Under the pieces are notes generated by a model. It was not told the origin of the DNA and made no database searches. It worked only from the letters and a program-made list of their open reading frames with translations. The position numbers and the translations under genes are program-made. Shown one piece after another: positions 47,670-56,190 of a stretch of DNA of 64,000 bases (positions within the stretch are counted from its first letter, which is position 1; every line of letters begins with the position of its first letter). This DNA comes from an uncultured bacterium (lineage in GTDB: Bacteria > Pseudomonadota > Alphaproteobacteria > Sphingomonadales > Sphingomonadaceae). The stretch covers positions 248,001-312,000 of the forward strand of contig CALOGB020000009.1 in assembly GCA_942636505.2 (NCBI GenBank). Reading direction: 5' to 3'.

Positions 47670-49043
47670 ATGACGACGATTCCCGCTCCAAAAAAGACCA
47701 GCCCGACGATCGAGTCGCGCGACCAGTTGATTGCCAGCTTCGCGGCGGGCGAAAAGCCGAAGGACGCATGGCGGATCGGCACCGAGCACGAGAAGTTCGT
47801 CTACGCGAACGGCGATCACCACGCCCCGTCCTATGACGAGCCGAGCGGCATCCGCGCGCTGCTCGGCGAGCTGGAGCAATATGGCTGGAAGCCGGTCATG
47901 GAGGGCGGAAACGCCATCGCGATGTCGGGGCCCGACGGCAGCATCAGCCTGGAGCCCGCGGGCCAGTTCGAACTGTCGGGCGCGCCGCTCGATTCGCTGC
48001 ACGAGACCTGCGCGGAAACGGGCCGTCACCTGGAGCAGGTGAAGGCTGCGGGCAAGAAGCTCGGCATCGGCTTCCTCGGGCTCGGCATGTGGCCGGACAA
48101 GACGCGCGCGGAACTACCGACGATGCCCAAGGGGCGCTATGCGATCATGCTGCGGCACATGCCGCGCGTCGGCAGCATGGGCCTAGACATGATGCTGCGG
48201 ACCTGCACGATCCAGGTGAATTTGGACTACGCGTCCGAGGCGGACATGGTGAAGAAATTCCGCGTGGGGCTGGCGCTTCAGCCGCTGGCTACCGCGCTGT
48301 TCGCGAACTCGCCGTTTACCGAGGGCAAGCCCAATGGGATGCTGTCGTATCGCAGCCATATCTGGTCGGACACCGATCCGCATCGCACCGGCATGCTGCC
48401 GTTCGTGTTCGAGGATGGCTTCGGGTACGAGCGCTACGCCGAGTATGCGCTCGATGTGCCGATGTACTTCGTCTACCGCGAGGGCAAGTACATCGACGCA
48501 GCCGGGCTGTCGTTCCGCGACTTCCTCAAGGGCGAATTGTCGGTGCTGCCGGGCGAGAAGCCGACGCTCGACGACTGGACCGATCATCTGTCGACCGCTT
48601 TCCCCGAGGTGCGACTGAAGACCTTCCTCGAGATGCGCGGTGCGGACGGTGGGCCGTGGAACCGGATCTGCGCGCTGCCGGCGCTGTGGGTCGGGTTGCT
48701 GTACGACCAAGATGCGCTCGATGCGGCGTGGGATCTGGTCAAGGACTGGACGATCGACGAGCGCCAGGCTCTGCGCGATGCCGTGCCGAAGCTCGCGCTG
48801 AATGCGCCGATCGCGGGCGGCGGTAAGCTGCGCGAGATCGCGGGTGAGGTGCTCGACATCGCCGGTGCCGGGTTGTCGGCGCGCGCGCGGTTCAATCGGG
48901 CGGGCGACAACGAGACCGGCTTCCTCGATCCGTTGCGCGAGATCGTTCGCAGCGGCAAGGTGCCCGCCGAGGTGCTGTTGGAGCGCTATAACGGTGCCTG
49001 GAATGGCGACGTTTCGAAGGTCTACGACGAAGCCAGCTTCTAA
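47670..49043 (+). CDS. gshA: Glutamate-cysteine ligase, plant/alphaproteobacterial GCS2 type
   Basis: A 457-residue ligase of the GCS2 type used by alphaproteobacteria and plants. WRIGTEHEKFVYANGDHHAP near the start holds metal ligands; GRYAIMLRHMPRVGSMGLDM, MLRTCTIQVNLDYASEADMV and FLEMRGADGGPWNRICALPA are family signatures. It catalyses the first step of glutathione synthesis. The gshB partner is not in the window. Behind it lies a family C repeat before a convergent gene. Confidence 0.95.
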   Translation: MTTIPAPKKTSPTIESRDQLIASFAAGEKPKDAWRIGTEHEKFVYANGDHHAPSYDEPSGIRALLGELEQYGWKPVMEGGNAIAMSGPDGSISLEPAGQFELSGAPLDSLHETCAETGRHLEQVKAAGKKLGIGFLGLGMWPDKTRAELPTMPKGRYAIMLRHMPRVGSMGLDMMLRTCTIQVNLDYASEADMVKKFRVGLALQPLATALFANSPFTEGKPNGMLSYRSHIWSDTDPHRTGMLPFVFEDGFGYERYAEYALDVPMYFVYREGKYIDAAGLSFRDFLKGELSVLPGEKPTLDDWTDHLSTAFPEVRLKTFLEMRGADGGPWNRICALPALWVGLLYDQDALDAAWDLVKDWTIDERQALRDAVPKLALNAPIAGGGKLREIAGEVLDIAGAGLSARARFNRAGDNETGFLDPLREIVRSGKVPAEVLLERYNGAWNGDVSKVYDEASF

Positions 49044-49046
49044 CTG

Positions 49047-49151
49047 CTCCCCTCCCGTTTACGGGAGGGGTCGGGGGAGGGCTTGGCCGCGGTGTCGCGC
49101 TAGAGGCTTAGAACAGCCCCTCCCCTAACCCCTCCCGCAAGCGGGACGGGA
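49047..49151. repeat. Inverted-repeat element, family C variant; last repeat in the window
   Basis: GCTCCCCTCCCGTTTACGGG with AGGGGTCGGGGGAGGGC and the right arm AGCCCCTCCCCTAACCCCTC with CCGCAAGCGGGACGGG. No similar element was found beyond this point. Confidence 0.65.
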
Positions 49152-49152
49152 A

Positions 49153-50427
49153 TCAGCCGCGCAGCCTGGCGAACAACCGCGGGACCAGGCCGTTGCGCGA
49201 CATCCAGTCGAAATAGACGCGATAGTCCGGGTCGAGCTTCAGATGCCGCTCCTCGGTTTTCGCGCGCCAGTAATACACGCCGCTCACCGCCGCCATCAGC
49301 AGTGTCGCGCGCACCGCATCGACCACGCTGCCGAGCGTCAGGATCGGGATCGTCGATATCCACCAGAACAGGTTCTTCGACAGATACGCCGGATGCCGCG
49401 ACACCGCATAAGGCCCGTGCGTCAGGATTCCCCGGTTGGTCAGGTTCGAGAAGCGGAAGCCGAACGCCATCGTCGCCCAGGCATAGATCGCGGTCAGCCC
49501 GACCAGCACCGCGCCGATCAGCGCGAGCAGGATCGGATGCCCCTGAAACCAGTACGCCCAGTCCGACGTCCCCGGATGATAATCGAGCGGCCCGCCGGTC
49601 GTCATTAGGATGAACGGCGGATAGCACATCAGCGCCGGCATCCAGGCCGCGGCAAACGGATTTGCGCTGCGAATGTGCGAGTCGAGCGGCCGGAACGTCA
49701 GCAGATACCCGACCGTCGCGAACGCCACGTCGATCAGGAACATCAGCGTCACCAGCCAGCTCGACAATGCGACAGGATCGCGCAGCACGGCCGCCGCATT
49801 CCCTCGGACGAACTCGCCGAACCCCGGCGGCACGATCGCGAGCATGAAGGCGAGGAAGAACGTCTTCACCCCCCATGCGCGCAGATGGCCGTAGATCGCC
49901 TCGCGGTCGACACCCGCCTGCCCCGTCAGCCACGCGCCGAGATGCCAGGCGCCATCGCGCGGCTCGACCAGATAGCGGTCGATCCAAAGGACATACGGGA
50001 TCGAGGCCACGAACAGGATCGGCGCGGCGTTGGTGAAGCACCACATCGCGAACGCGAAATTGCCTTCCCAGTAAAATCGCCCGGCACCGTAGATCACCGC
50101 GATCCCCGCCCACGTCGCCCACAGCCCGGCGAGCTTCGTCAGGCTCAGGTCCAGCGTTTCGCGCCAGAGCTTGGCAGCCGACCAGTCGATCCCGGTACTG
50201 GGATTCCGATGAACCTTGTCGATCAGCAACGACCAGGCGATCATCGGCAGTCCGCAGGCGACGACATTGACGAGCGCGGAATATGGCCCGTCCATGCCGT
50301 AGTGTCGCGCGAAACCGATCCAGACAAGCACCCCGACGAGTCCCGACAGACCCGCGCCGTGACTGACCGCCGACCGCGGACGAGGGTCGGTCTCGGCCGT
50401 ACCGGCAAGCTGAGCGTCGTGATCCAT
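49153..50427 (-). CDS. Membrane methyltransferase with ICMT/PEMT-type domain
   Basis: A 424-residue multi-span protein. About nine hydrophobic segments (for example LSGLVGVLVWIGFARHYG and WATWAGIAVIYGAGRFYWEG) lead to a C-terminal isoprenylcysteine-carboxyl-methyltransferase-like domain: RGILTHGPYAVSRHPAYLSK and then EERHLKLDPDYRVYFDW, both SAM-binding signatures of ICMT/PEMT enzymes. The product (a lipid or a carboxyl group) is unknown. The N-terminal half has no recognised family. Ends against a repeat, convergent with gshA. Confidence 0.82.
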   Translation of the reverse strand: MDHDAQLAGTAETDPRPRSAVSHGAGLSGLVGVLVWIGFARHYGMDGPYSALVNVVACGLPMIAWSLLIDKVHRNPSTGIDWSAAKLWRETLDLSLTKLAGLWATWAGIAVIYGAGRFYWEGNFAFAMWCFTNAAPILFVASIPYVLWIDRYLVEPRDGAWHLGAWLTGQAGVDREAIYGHLRAWGVKTFFLAFMLAIVPPGFGEFVRGNAAAVLRDPVALSSWLVTLMFLIDVAFATVGYLLTFRPLDSHIRSANPFAAAWMPALMCYPPFILMTTGGPLDYHPGTSDWAYWFQGHPILLALIGAVLVGLTAIYAWATMAFGFRFSNLTNRGILTHGPYAVSRHPAYLSKNLFWWISTIPILTLGSVVDAVRATLLMAAVSGVYYWRAKTEERHLKLDPDYRVYFDWMSRNGLVPRLFARLRG

Positions 50428-50734
50428 GGCGGTGATCCGTAGCGCGGATTGGTAAGCAAGCCATGAAGCATGTTTGGCCGCCCAGTCCGAAGCAAGGTCA
50501 TCCCCGTCGATTTAGGATGATCGGCAATGGCAGCATCGGATCCGAAATAACGCAGCGCGCGGGCCGGGCTGGGTGGGAAGAGAAACTCGCTCGGTGCTGA
50601 ATAAGAGGGAGCAATCTGGACTCGGCGGCCACCTGTGGATCACGAGCGCGAATGTTCTATTTCGGGACCTGGATGACCGCGAATTTAATCGTGGGCGTCC
50701 CGTCGGGCGTTACGTTGCGATCAAGGAGATCGCG
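50428..50734. other. Intergenic stretch without recognised gene
   Basis: This 307-base gap between a minus-strand and a plus-strand gene has no supported gene, repeat or terminator. An open frame runs through its right half in frame with the small gene at 50735, but lacks a ribosome-binding site. It probably holds the promoter(s) of both neighbours; none could be named. Confidence 0.4.
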
Positions 50735-50902
50735 ATGTTTCAGAGACTTATCGGACGTGCCAAATGCATGATCGGGATACATCGTCGGTCTCGCAGACAC
50801 ACCGTCTTCAAGGGTCGCGGCGCGGATACGAGCATCTGCCGCTATTGCAGGAAATCGATGCGGAGTACGCCGGCGGGCTGGGTCGTCGAACACTCGAGCT
50901 GA
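50735..50902 (+). CDS. 55-residue CXXC protein, possible zinc binding
   Basis: A short basic protein starting MFQRLIGRAKCMIGIHRRSR and ending in CRYCRKSMRSTPAGWVVEHSS after a TVFKGRGADTSI segment. Cys 11, His 16, Cys 35 and Cys 38 could form one zinc site (CX4H then CX2C). AAGGAG six bases before the ATG at 50735 decides the start over longer in-frame options. Function unknown. Confidence 0.55.
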   Translation: MFQRLIGRAKCMIGIHRRSRRHTVFKGRGADTSICRYCRKSMRSTPAGWVVEHSS

Positions 50903-51015
50903 GACGATCGTCTGAATGCGAGGCGCGGCCAGAGGTTCCTGTGGTACTCGTCGCGCTATCGCCCGTTTGGTGGTGCGATGAACGGACTAAAGCCCGGTCC
51001 GGCGGTGTGCCGTGG

Positions 51016-51855
51016 TCAGTGACGCCACAATTCGTAGATGTTGAGGATGACCTCGAACGCGATCAGCCCGATCACGGCAAGCTCAAGCCGCAACGAGCGC
51101 TTGTCCTGCACCAGGTCAAGCAGCCACTCGGCAGCGTCGCCGATCACCTCGAGCTTGCGTTCCATGGCGCGTGCGCGGTCGCCTAGTTCGAATTCGGCTT
51201 CGAGACGCCCGTAAAGCCGGTCGAGTTCGGGATGATCCCAGAGCAGGTCCGGCTTCTCGGAGATCTGCGCCCGGCCGACGACGCGGTGCTGCGCCGCGAG
51301 AACGTCACCGATGCTCTGCATGACGCGTCGGATCGGCATCACCGCACGACCGTGGATGCGGAGTTCGTTGATGAGCGGCTCCACGCGATCGAATGCTTCG
51401 GCAATACGGCCTTCATCCCGCGCGAGGACGACGCTCCGCGCGACGACGGTGGCCGTCAGCAACAAGCGTTCCCGTGACGCCTCCCTCAATCGTATGTGTC
51501 CGTCTGCACTGACCGTTTCCTCGCGGTCCGCGGAAATCTCGATCCAGGCGGTTTCGGTTTCGGGCGTGGCCAGCGGATCGATGATGTGCTCGGACAGGGT
51601 TTCGATGAACCGACGCTCGGTTTCGACCGCCGCCCCGATCAGCACCAGGACACCGTAGCGAAAGACGAACGCGGCCCCGACCCCCGACAGGTTGAGGGTC
51701 TCGGGCTCCACGAAGTCCTGCAAATTGCGGGTATCGATACGCGTACCCAGCAGAAGCGCTCGCACGTCGCCCCTGGCGGGTTCGCCAGGCAGGGGTGCAC
51801 CCAGCACCTCCCTGATCCCGACGCTTATCGTTCGCAGCGATCCGCCTTCAACCAT
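51016..51855 (-). CDS. RMD1/DUF155 family membrane protein
   Basis: A 279-residue protein. A mixed N-terminal domain (ALLLGTRIDTRNLQDF, GAAFVFRYGVLVLIGA, IEISADREETVSADGHIRLR) is followed by a coiled helical region ending in LEVIGDAAEWLLDLVQDKRS and the single membrane span LRLELAVIGLIAFEVILNIY near the C-terminus, the DUF155/RMD1 layout. Yeast Rmd1 and relatives are involved in mitochondrial membrane functions; the bacterial role is unknown. Start ATG 51855. Confidence 0.85.
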   Translation of the reverse strand: MVEGGSLRTISVGIREVLGAPLPGEPARGDVRALLLGTRIDTRNLQDFVEPETLNLSGVGAAFVFRYGVLVLIGAAVETERRFIETLSEHIIDPLATPETETAWIEISADREETVSADGHIRLREASRERLLLTATVVARSVVLARDEGRIAEAFDRVEPLINELRIHGRAVMPIRRVMQSIGDVLAAQHRVVGRAQISEKPDLLWDHPELDRLYGRLEAEFELGDRARAMERKLEVIGDAAEWLLDLVQDKRSLRLELAVIGLIAFEVILNIYELWRH

Positions 51856-52038
51856 GTCGCGTCACAACCATGGAACCGGCCTTATCAGTTTCGGAAAAAT
51901 CTTATCGCGACCGATTTTAGCGGCTGCCGAGCAAGACCGTAGCGTCACACGATTGTTGCCAGGCATGCAATCGACGAAAAGGACCGAGGCGACGCCAGTC
52001 CATTGCCTGTGCTGGCCGAGCCGTGCCAACACCATGCG

Positions 52039-52728
52039 ATGTATCGCGCTTCACCCCTGGCGGTTTTGCCGCTGTTTCTGGTTGCCGCCCCCGCCTGGGC
52101 ACAGCAACAGGATACGCAGGCGTGGGAGCAGCTCAACGTGGTCGTTCCCATCGCACCAAAATTGCGGGTGACGCTGGAAGAGATTGCGCGGACCAGCGAC
52201 CGCCAGGACGGAATCTACACCACCGAATTTGGTGCGCTCCTCGGCTGGCAGTTGGCCAAGGGCGTCGAGCTCGGATTCGGATATCGCCATGTCGGCTTTC
52301 ACAGTCGCAACCTCGCGCCGGACGAGGACCGGCTCCGCCAGCAGGTCGTGATCACCAGCGGGCGCTTCGCCGGACGGTTGCGACTCGACGAACGGTTCAA
52401 CCCCGACGGTAGCGAGATCGGCTTCCGGATCCGGCCGTTGCTGCGGTACAATTTGCCGCTCGGACCCAAGCGATTGGCCTTGTTCGTCAGCCACGAGAGC
52501 TTTTTCCTGCCGAACAGTACGACCTGGGGCCAGCGCGCCGGGTATGAGCGGATGCGCAACATCGTCGGGCTCGCCTTTCCGATCGGCAAGGCGGTGACGG
52601 CCGATGTCGGCTATCTCAACCAGTATCGGTTCGCGCGCGGTGGCGCACGCGCCCAGATGGACAATGCGCTGAACCTGCAGCTTACCCTGAACCTGGGGAC
52701 ACTTGGCGTGGCGGGTTTGCACGACTGA
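52039..52728 (+). CDS. DUF2490 family outer-membrane-like protein
   Basis: A 229-residue secreted protein. A signal peptide (ASPLAVLPLFLVAAPAWAQQ) is followed by alternating amphipathic beta strands: AWEQLNVVVPIAPKLRVTLE, LGWQLAKGVELGFGYRHVGF, RLRLDERFNPDGSEIGFRIR and a C-terminal DNALNLQLTLNL. DUF2490 members are predicted outer-membrane barrels without known function. ATG 52039 is chosen because it gives the signal peptide directly; a GTG/ATG extension to 52003 is less likely. Confidence 0.8.
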   Translation: MYRASPLAVLPLFLVAAPAWAQQQDTQAWEQLNVVVPIAPKLRVTLEEIARTSDRQDGIYTTEFGALLGWQLAKGVELGFGYRHVGFHSRNLAPDEDRLRQQVVITSGRFAGRLRLDERFNPDGSEIGFRIRPLLRYNLPLGPKRLALFVSHESFFLPNSTTWGQRAGYERMRNIVGLAFPIGKAVTADVGYLNQYRFARGGARAQMDNALNLQLTLNLGTLGVAGLHD

Positions 52729-52859
52729 AGTCCTCGCGCTGGAATGCGGATCCGACCTCGGATTTGCGGCGTCATCGTCGAAAGCCCTGCCTCCAGACGT
52801 TCGCCCCTGTGTATCGGGACGCCACTTGCGCGCGGTCCGCTTAGACGCAACGATAGGTC

Positions 52860-53957
52860 ATGTCGTTCCTGCTCTCGCTCCTGCTTCTCCAGGCCGCCGC
52901 CACCCAGACGCCGCCGCTTACGCCCGCGGTCAAGACCGCCCCCTCCACGTCGAAATGGCCGGCACGCGACGCGCAGTTCACGGTCCGCCGCTTTCGCTTC
53001 CGCTCGGGCGAGACCCTGCCGGAACTGCGCCTCAACTATACGATGCTGGGGCAGCCGCACCGGAATGCGCGGGGTGAAATCGACAATGCGGTGATCGTCC
53101 TGCACGGTACGGGTGGCACCGGCCGCCAGTTCCTCAGCCCGCAGTTCGCCGACGAACTCTACGGCCCGGATCAGCCACTGGATATCACGCGCTACTGGAT
53201 CATACTTCCCGACGGGATCGGGCACGGCAAATCCTCGAAACCGTCCGACGGGCTGCACATGCGGTTCCCGCACTATGATTATGACGACATGGTCGAGGCG
53301 CAGTACCGGCTGCTCCACGATGGCATGGGCATCCGCCACATGCGGCTGATCATGGGAACGTCGATGGGCTGCATGCACAGCCTGGTCTGGGGCGAGACGC
53401 ACCCCGAGTTCGCCCGCGCGCTCATGCCGCTCGCCTGCGAACCTGTCGAGATCGCGGGGCTGAACCGCATGTGGCGCAAGCTCGCGATCGACGGGATCAA
53501 GGCCGATCCGGCCTGGGCGGGCGGCGAGTACCGGACGCCACCGGTGCAGGGCCTGCGCACCGCCGCCAGCCTGCTGTTCGTCGCTGGTGGTGCGCCGCTC
53601 TTCTTCCAGCAACAATATCCCGGGCGCGATGCCGCCGAGGCCTTTGCCGAGCAACGGGTCGCGGCGTCGATCGACGGGACGGATGCCAATGACCTCGTGT
53701 ATCAACTCGATGCCTCGCGGACCTATGCGCCCTGGTCGCGGCTGGAGGCGATCACTGCGCCGACGACCTGGATCAACTCGGCCGACGATTTCATCAACCC
53801 ACGCAATCTCGACTACCCGCAACGCGCCGTTGCCCGCATGAAGAATGCGCGATTCCGCATGATTCCGGAGAGCACCGACACGCGCGGGCACGGCACTCAC
53901 ACCGCAGCCCGGTTCTGGAGGCAGGACCTGGCCGACCTGCTGCAACGCACCGAATAG
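52860..53957 (+). CDS. Secreted alpha/beta hydrolase, homoserine acetyltransferase-like
   Basis: A 365-residue alpha/beta-hydrolase with signal peptide (SFLLSLLLLQAAATQ). It resembles MetX-like acyltransferases: FRSGETLPELRLNYTMLG, DNAVIVLHGTGGTG, the nucleophile elbow GTSMGCMHSLVWGE (Ser), and a late Asp (NSADDFINP) and His (RGHGTHTAARFW). The signal peptide and lack of methionine genes nearby argue for an extracytoplasmic esterase or acyltransferase, not methionine synthesis. Monocistronic. Confidence 0.85.
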   Translation: MSFLLSLLLLQAAATQTPPLTPAVKTAPSTSKWPARDAQFTVRRFRFRSGETLPELRLNYTMLGQPHRNARGEIDNAVIVLHGTGGTGRQFLSPQFADELYGPDQPLDITRYWIILPDGIGHGKSSKPSDGLHMRFPHYDYDDMVEAQYRLLHDGMGIRHMRLIMGTSMGCMHSLVWGETHPEFARALMPLACEPVEIAGLNRMWRKLAIDGIKADPAWAGGEYRTPPVQGLRTAASLLFVAGGAPLFFQQQYPGRDAAEAFAEQRVAASIDGTDANDLVYQLDASRTYAPWSRLEAITAPTTWINSADDFINPRNLDYPQRAVARMKNARFRMIPESTDTRGHGTHTAARFWRQDLADLLQRTE

Positions 53958-54051
53958 ATGTCGGAGGACGCAGAGACAGAAATTGCGTAGTTCAGCCGTG
54001 CGTTATCGCCTGCGTGGCAATCGAGCCGTCAGACGCAAGATGGGAAATGAC

Positions 54052-54270
54052 ATGCGATTTGTTCAGATCGAGATCCTGCCGCAGGGCAAGGCGCTGGTAG
54101 ATATCGACAAGCTGACCCACGCGGTACCCGAGGGCGATGGATCACGCCTGTTCCTGGGGGCGCAGCACATCGACGTGCCGCATTCACTCGCCGAACTCGA
54201 GAACGTCCTGGCTGGTCGTGAGCGAACCGACGATGGCGCGAACAGCACGGCGGGGTTCGGCGTCCGGTAG
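54052..54270 (+). CDS. Small protein, function unknown
   Basis: A 72-residue acidic protein (MRFVQIEILPQGKALVDIDK, GSRLFLGAQHIDVPHSLAEL) ending TAGFGVR. No signal peptide or known motif. ATG 54040 or 54052 are both possible; GGGAA just upstream of the latter is weak. Reads with good codon positions, but a chance frame cannot be excluded. Confidence 0.4.
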   Translation: MRFVQIEILPQGKALVDIDKLTHAVPEGDGSRLFLGAQHIDVPHSLAELENVLAGRERTDDGANSTAGFGVR

Positions 54271-54373
54271 GCTGACGCGACGGCGCGCGCTGGTGCAGAT
54301 TTGATCTGCCGGCGCGGTCGTCATCGATCGCATTGCGACCGGGTGGCTGCGCGTCAGGCCGTCGCCCGACGCA

Positions 54374-54877
54374 TCAGGCCTCGTCGGTGAAGATCGGCTT
54401 CCTCGCCGCCAACTGGACCGGCTTGCCGATGACGGGGCGGCCAGATGGCCATCGTCGCGCGATGCAGCGGTCCTTGGCGATCCGGGCTACGCTGACGGTA
54501 TCGCCCTGGTTGCCGCCGAGGACGTGATACGCGGTTGAGTCTTCGCCGACGTAGAATCCGACATGCCCACCCCCCGGACGCTCGAACACCAGCACCGCGC
54601 CCGGAGCCAACCGCTCCGGCCGCAGTGCCGAGCCCCATGTCGACCATGACGTTGCGCGCACCGCGATAGCGACCGGCTCGATACCGTCTTCCTGAAGACA
54701 ATAGGCAACGAACACCCCGCACCACGGGACGCTGTCGGCGTTGTAGACCATCCCGAGGACCTTCGTCCCCAGCCGCTTCGCCCAACCCAGGATCGTCGCG
54801 CTGTTGGCCGATCCGGCAGCTTCCTTCGTGCCCAGCTTCGCGCGCGCGGCTTTCAACCATTTGGGCTCCGTCACCAT
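54374..54877 (-). CDS. TIGR02594-type (CHAP-like) peptidase protein
   Basis: A 167-residue protein of the TIGR02594 group, thought to be NlpC/CHAP-like amidases: KWLKAARAKLGTKEAAGSAN, a nucleophile-like cysteine in VPWCGVFVAYCLQEDG, then GAVLVFERPGGGHVGFYVGE (candidate His) and LGGNQGDTVSVARIAKDR. No signal peptide. Relatives often sit in phage or integrative elements and may cleave peptidoglycan. Neighbours here show no other phage gene. Confidence 0.8.
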   Translation of the reverse strand: MVTEPKWLKAARAKLGTKEAAGSANSATILGWAKRLGTKVLGMVYNADSVPWCGVFVAYCLQEDGIEPVAIAVRATSWSTWGSALRPERLAPGAVLVFERPGGGHVGFYVGEDSTAYHVLGGNQGDTVSVARIAKDRCIARRWPSGRPVIGKPVQLAARKPIFTDEA

Positions 54878-54938
54878 GACTCACTCGGCCTCATAGCTAA
54901 AATCCGGGAACGCGCGTGGTTGCGCTCGAACACGGGCA

Positions 54939-55499
54939 CTACAGCATCCGCTTTACGGTCGGCAGGATCGCCGCGACCACCGCTGCGATCGCCGCGGCGT
55001 TGGGATGCACCCGATCCGCCAGTACCATCTCGGAATGTCCCAATACGCCAGGCGGGAAGAACGGCCAGACGGTCGCGCCATGCTCGGCAGCCAACCCTGC
55101 ATGGATGCCAAGATACGCCGCAGCGCGATCACGGATAAACGCCGGGGGATCGACGGTGGTCAGCAACACGGGAATGCCACAGCTACCCAGGCTCAGCAGG
55201 ATCTGCTCGAGGTTCGCCCGCGTACGCGCCACCGGAATCTGCCGCAGGACATCGTTCGGTCCCACCTGAACGATCGCGAGTACGGGCCGCTGGTCGAGCG
55301 CGGACAACAGGCGGGGCAGGCGCCGCAGGACGTCGGCAGTGGTATCGCCCGACACCCCGGCGTTCATCACGCGGGCGCCAAGATATGCCGTCTGCAGAGA
55401 CGCCTGCAACCGTGCGGGAAAACTATCGGCAGCCTGCAGGCCGTAACCGGCAATCAGGCTGTCACCTATTGCCAGGATCAGGGGTCGGTCGGTCGTCAT
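54939..55499 (-). CDS. SGNH-type arylesterase / lysophospholipase (TesA-like)
   Basis: A 186-residue GDSL hydrolase. Block I AIGDSLIAGYGL (Ser 14), block II AGVSGDTTADVLRRLP, block III VGPNDVLRQIPVART and block V ADRVHPNAAA give the complete SGNH set. Unlike TesA of E. coli it has no signal peptide, so it would work in the cytoplasm. Substrate: short esters or lysolipids, undefined. The neighbouring TIGR02594 gene lies 61 bases downstream on the same strand, possibly co-transcribed. Confidence 0.9.
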   Translation of the reverse strand: MTTDRPLILAIGDSLIAGYGLQAADSFPARLQASLQTAYLGARVMNAGVSGDTTADVLRRLPRLLSALDQRPVLAIVQVGPNDVLRQIPVARTRANLEQILLSLGSCGIPVLLTTVDPPAFIRDRAAAYLGIHAGLAAEHGATVWPFFPPGVLGHSEMVLADRVHPNAAAIAAVVAAILPTVKRML

Positions 55500-55646
55500 G
55501 CGTTGCCGCCAGATAGTTCACGTTCGACGCATTGTAAGACGTTCGGGTAAGATGCCCGGGTCCGGCGTCACGCCGCTATCGCACCGAACCTTTGACGCTG
55601 GTGCTCGTTCCTACGTGATGACAGACGAACGGACGCCGCGGCGCTC

Positions 55647-56135
55647 ATGAGCGTATTCTTCACGGCCGACACGCATTTCGGCGACCATCGCACGATCAAC
55701 ATCTCGCGACGACCGTTTGCCAACACCGCCGAAATGGATGCGGCGATGGTCGAGCGCTGGAATGCCGTCGTCAGTCCGGATGACGTGGTGTGGCACCTGG
55801 GCGACGTGGCACGTCGCCCGATGGATGTCGCCGAACTGCTCGCCCGACTGAACGGGAGCAAGCACCTGCTGCGCGGCAATAACGATCCGGATGCGACGCT
55901 GGCGGCTCACGGATGGGCGAGCGTCGGCGACTACGCGGAAATCGAACTGGACGGCCGACAGCTTGTCCTGTGCCATTATCCGTTCCGAAGCTGGAATAGG
56001 CAGCACCGTGGCGCGCTGAACCTGCATGGGCACAGCCATGGTCGGCTGAAACCGATGCCGCGCCAGTTCGACGTCGGCGTCGATGTTCACGACTTCGCAC
56101 CGATCCTGCTCGACAGCCTGATCGAAGCACGCTGA
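55647..56135 (+). CDS. Metallophosphoesterase
   Basis: A 162-residue calcineurin-like enzyme with all metal motifs: Asp 8 and His 10 in FTADTHFGDH, GDVARRP, GNNDPDATL, CHYPFRSW and HGHSHGRL. It is close to small phage-type or YfcE-like phosphodiesterases. Substrate unknown (cyclic nucleotides or nucleic-acid ends are possible). It diverges from the esterase gene; 147 bases between their starts. Confidence 0.92.
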   Translation: MSVFFTADTHFGDHRTINISRRPFANTAEMDAAMVERWNAVVSPDDVVWHLGDVARRPMDVAELLARLNGSKHLLRGNNDPDATLAAHGWASVGDYAEIELDGRQLVLCHYPFRSWNRQHRGALNLHGHSHGRLKPMPRQFDVGVDVHDFAPILLDSLIEAR

Positions 56136-56190
56136 TACACGTGCATCCGACTATCCGTCGCTCCGGGAGCCAACCTCGGCGTGCATGCGA

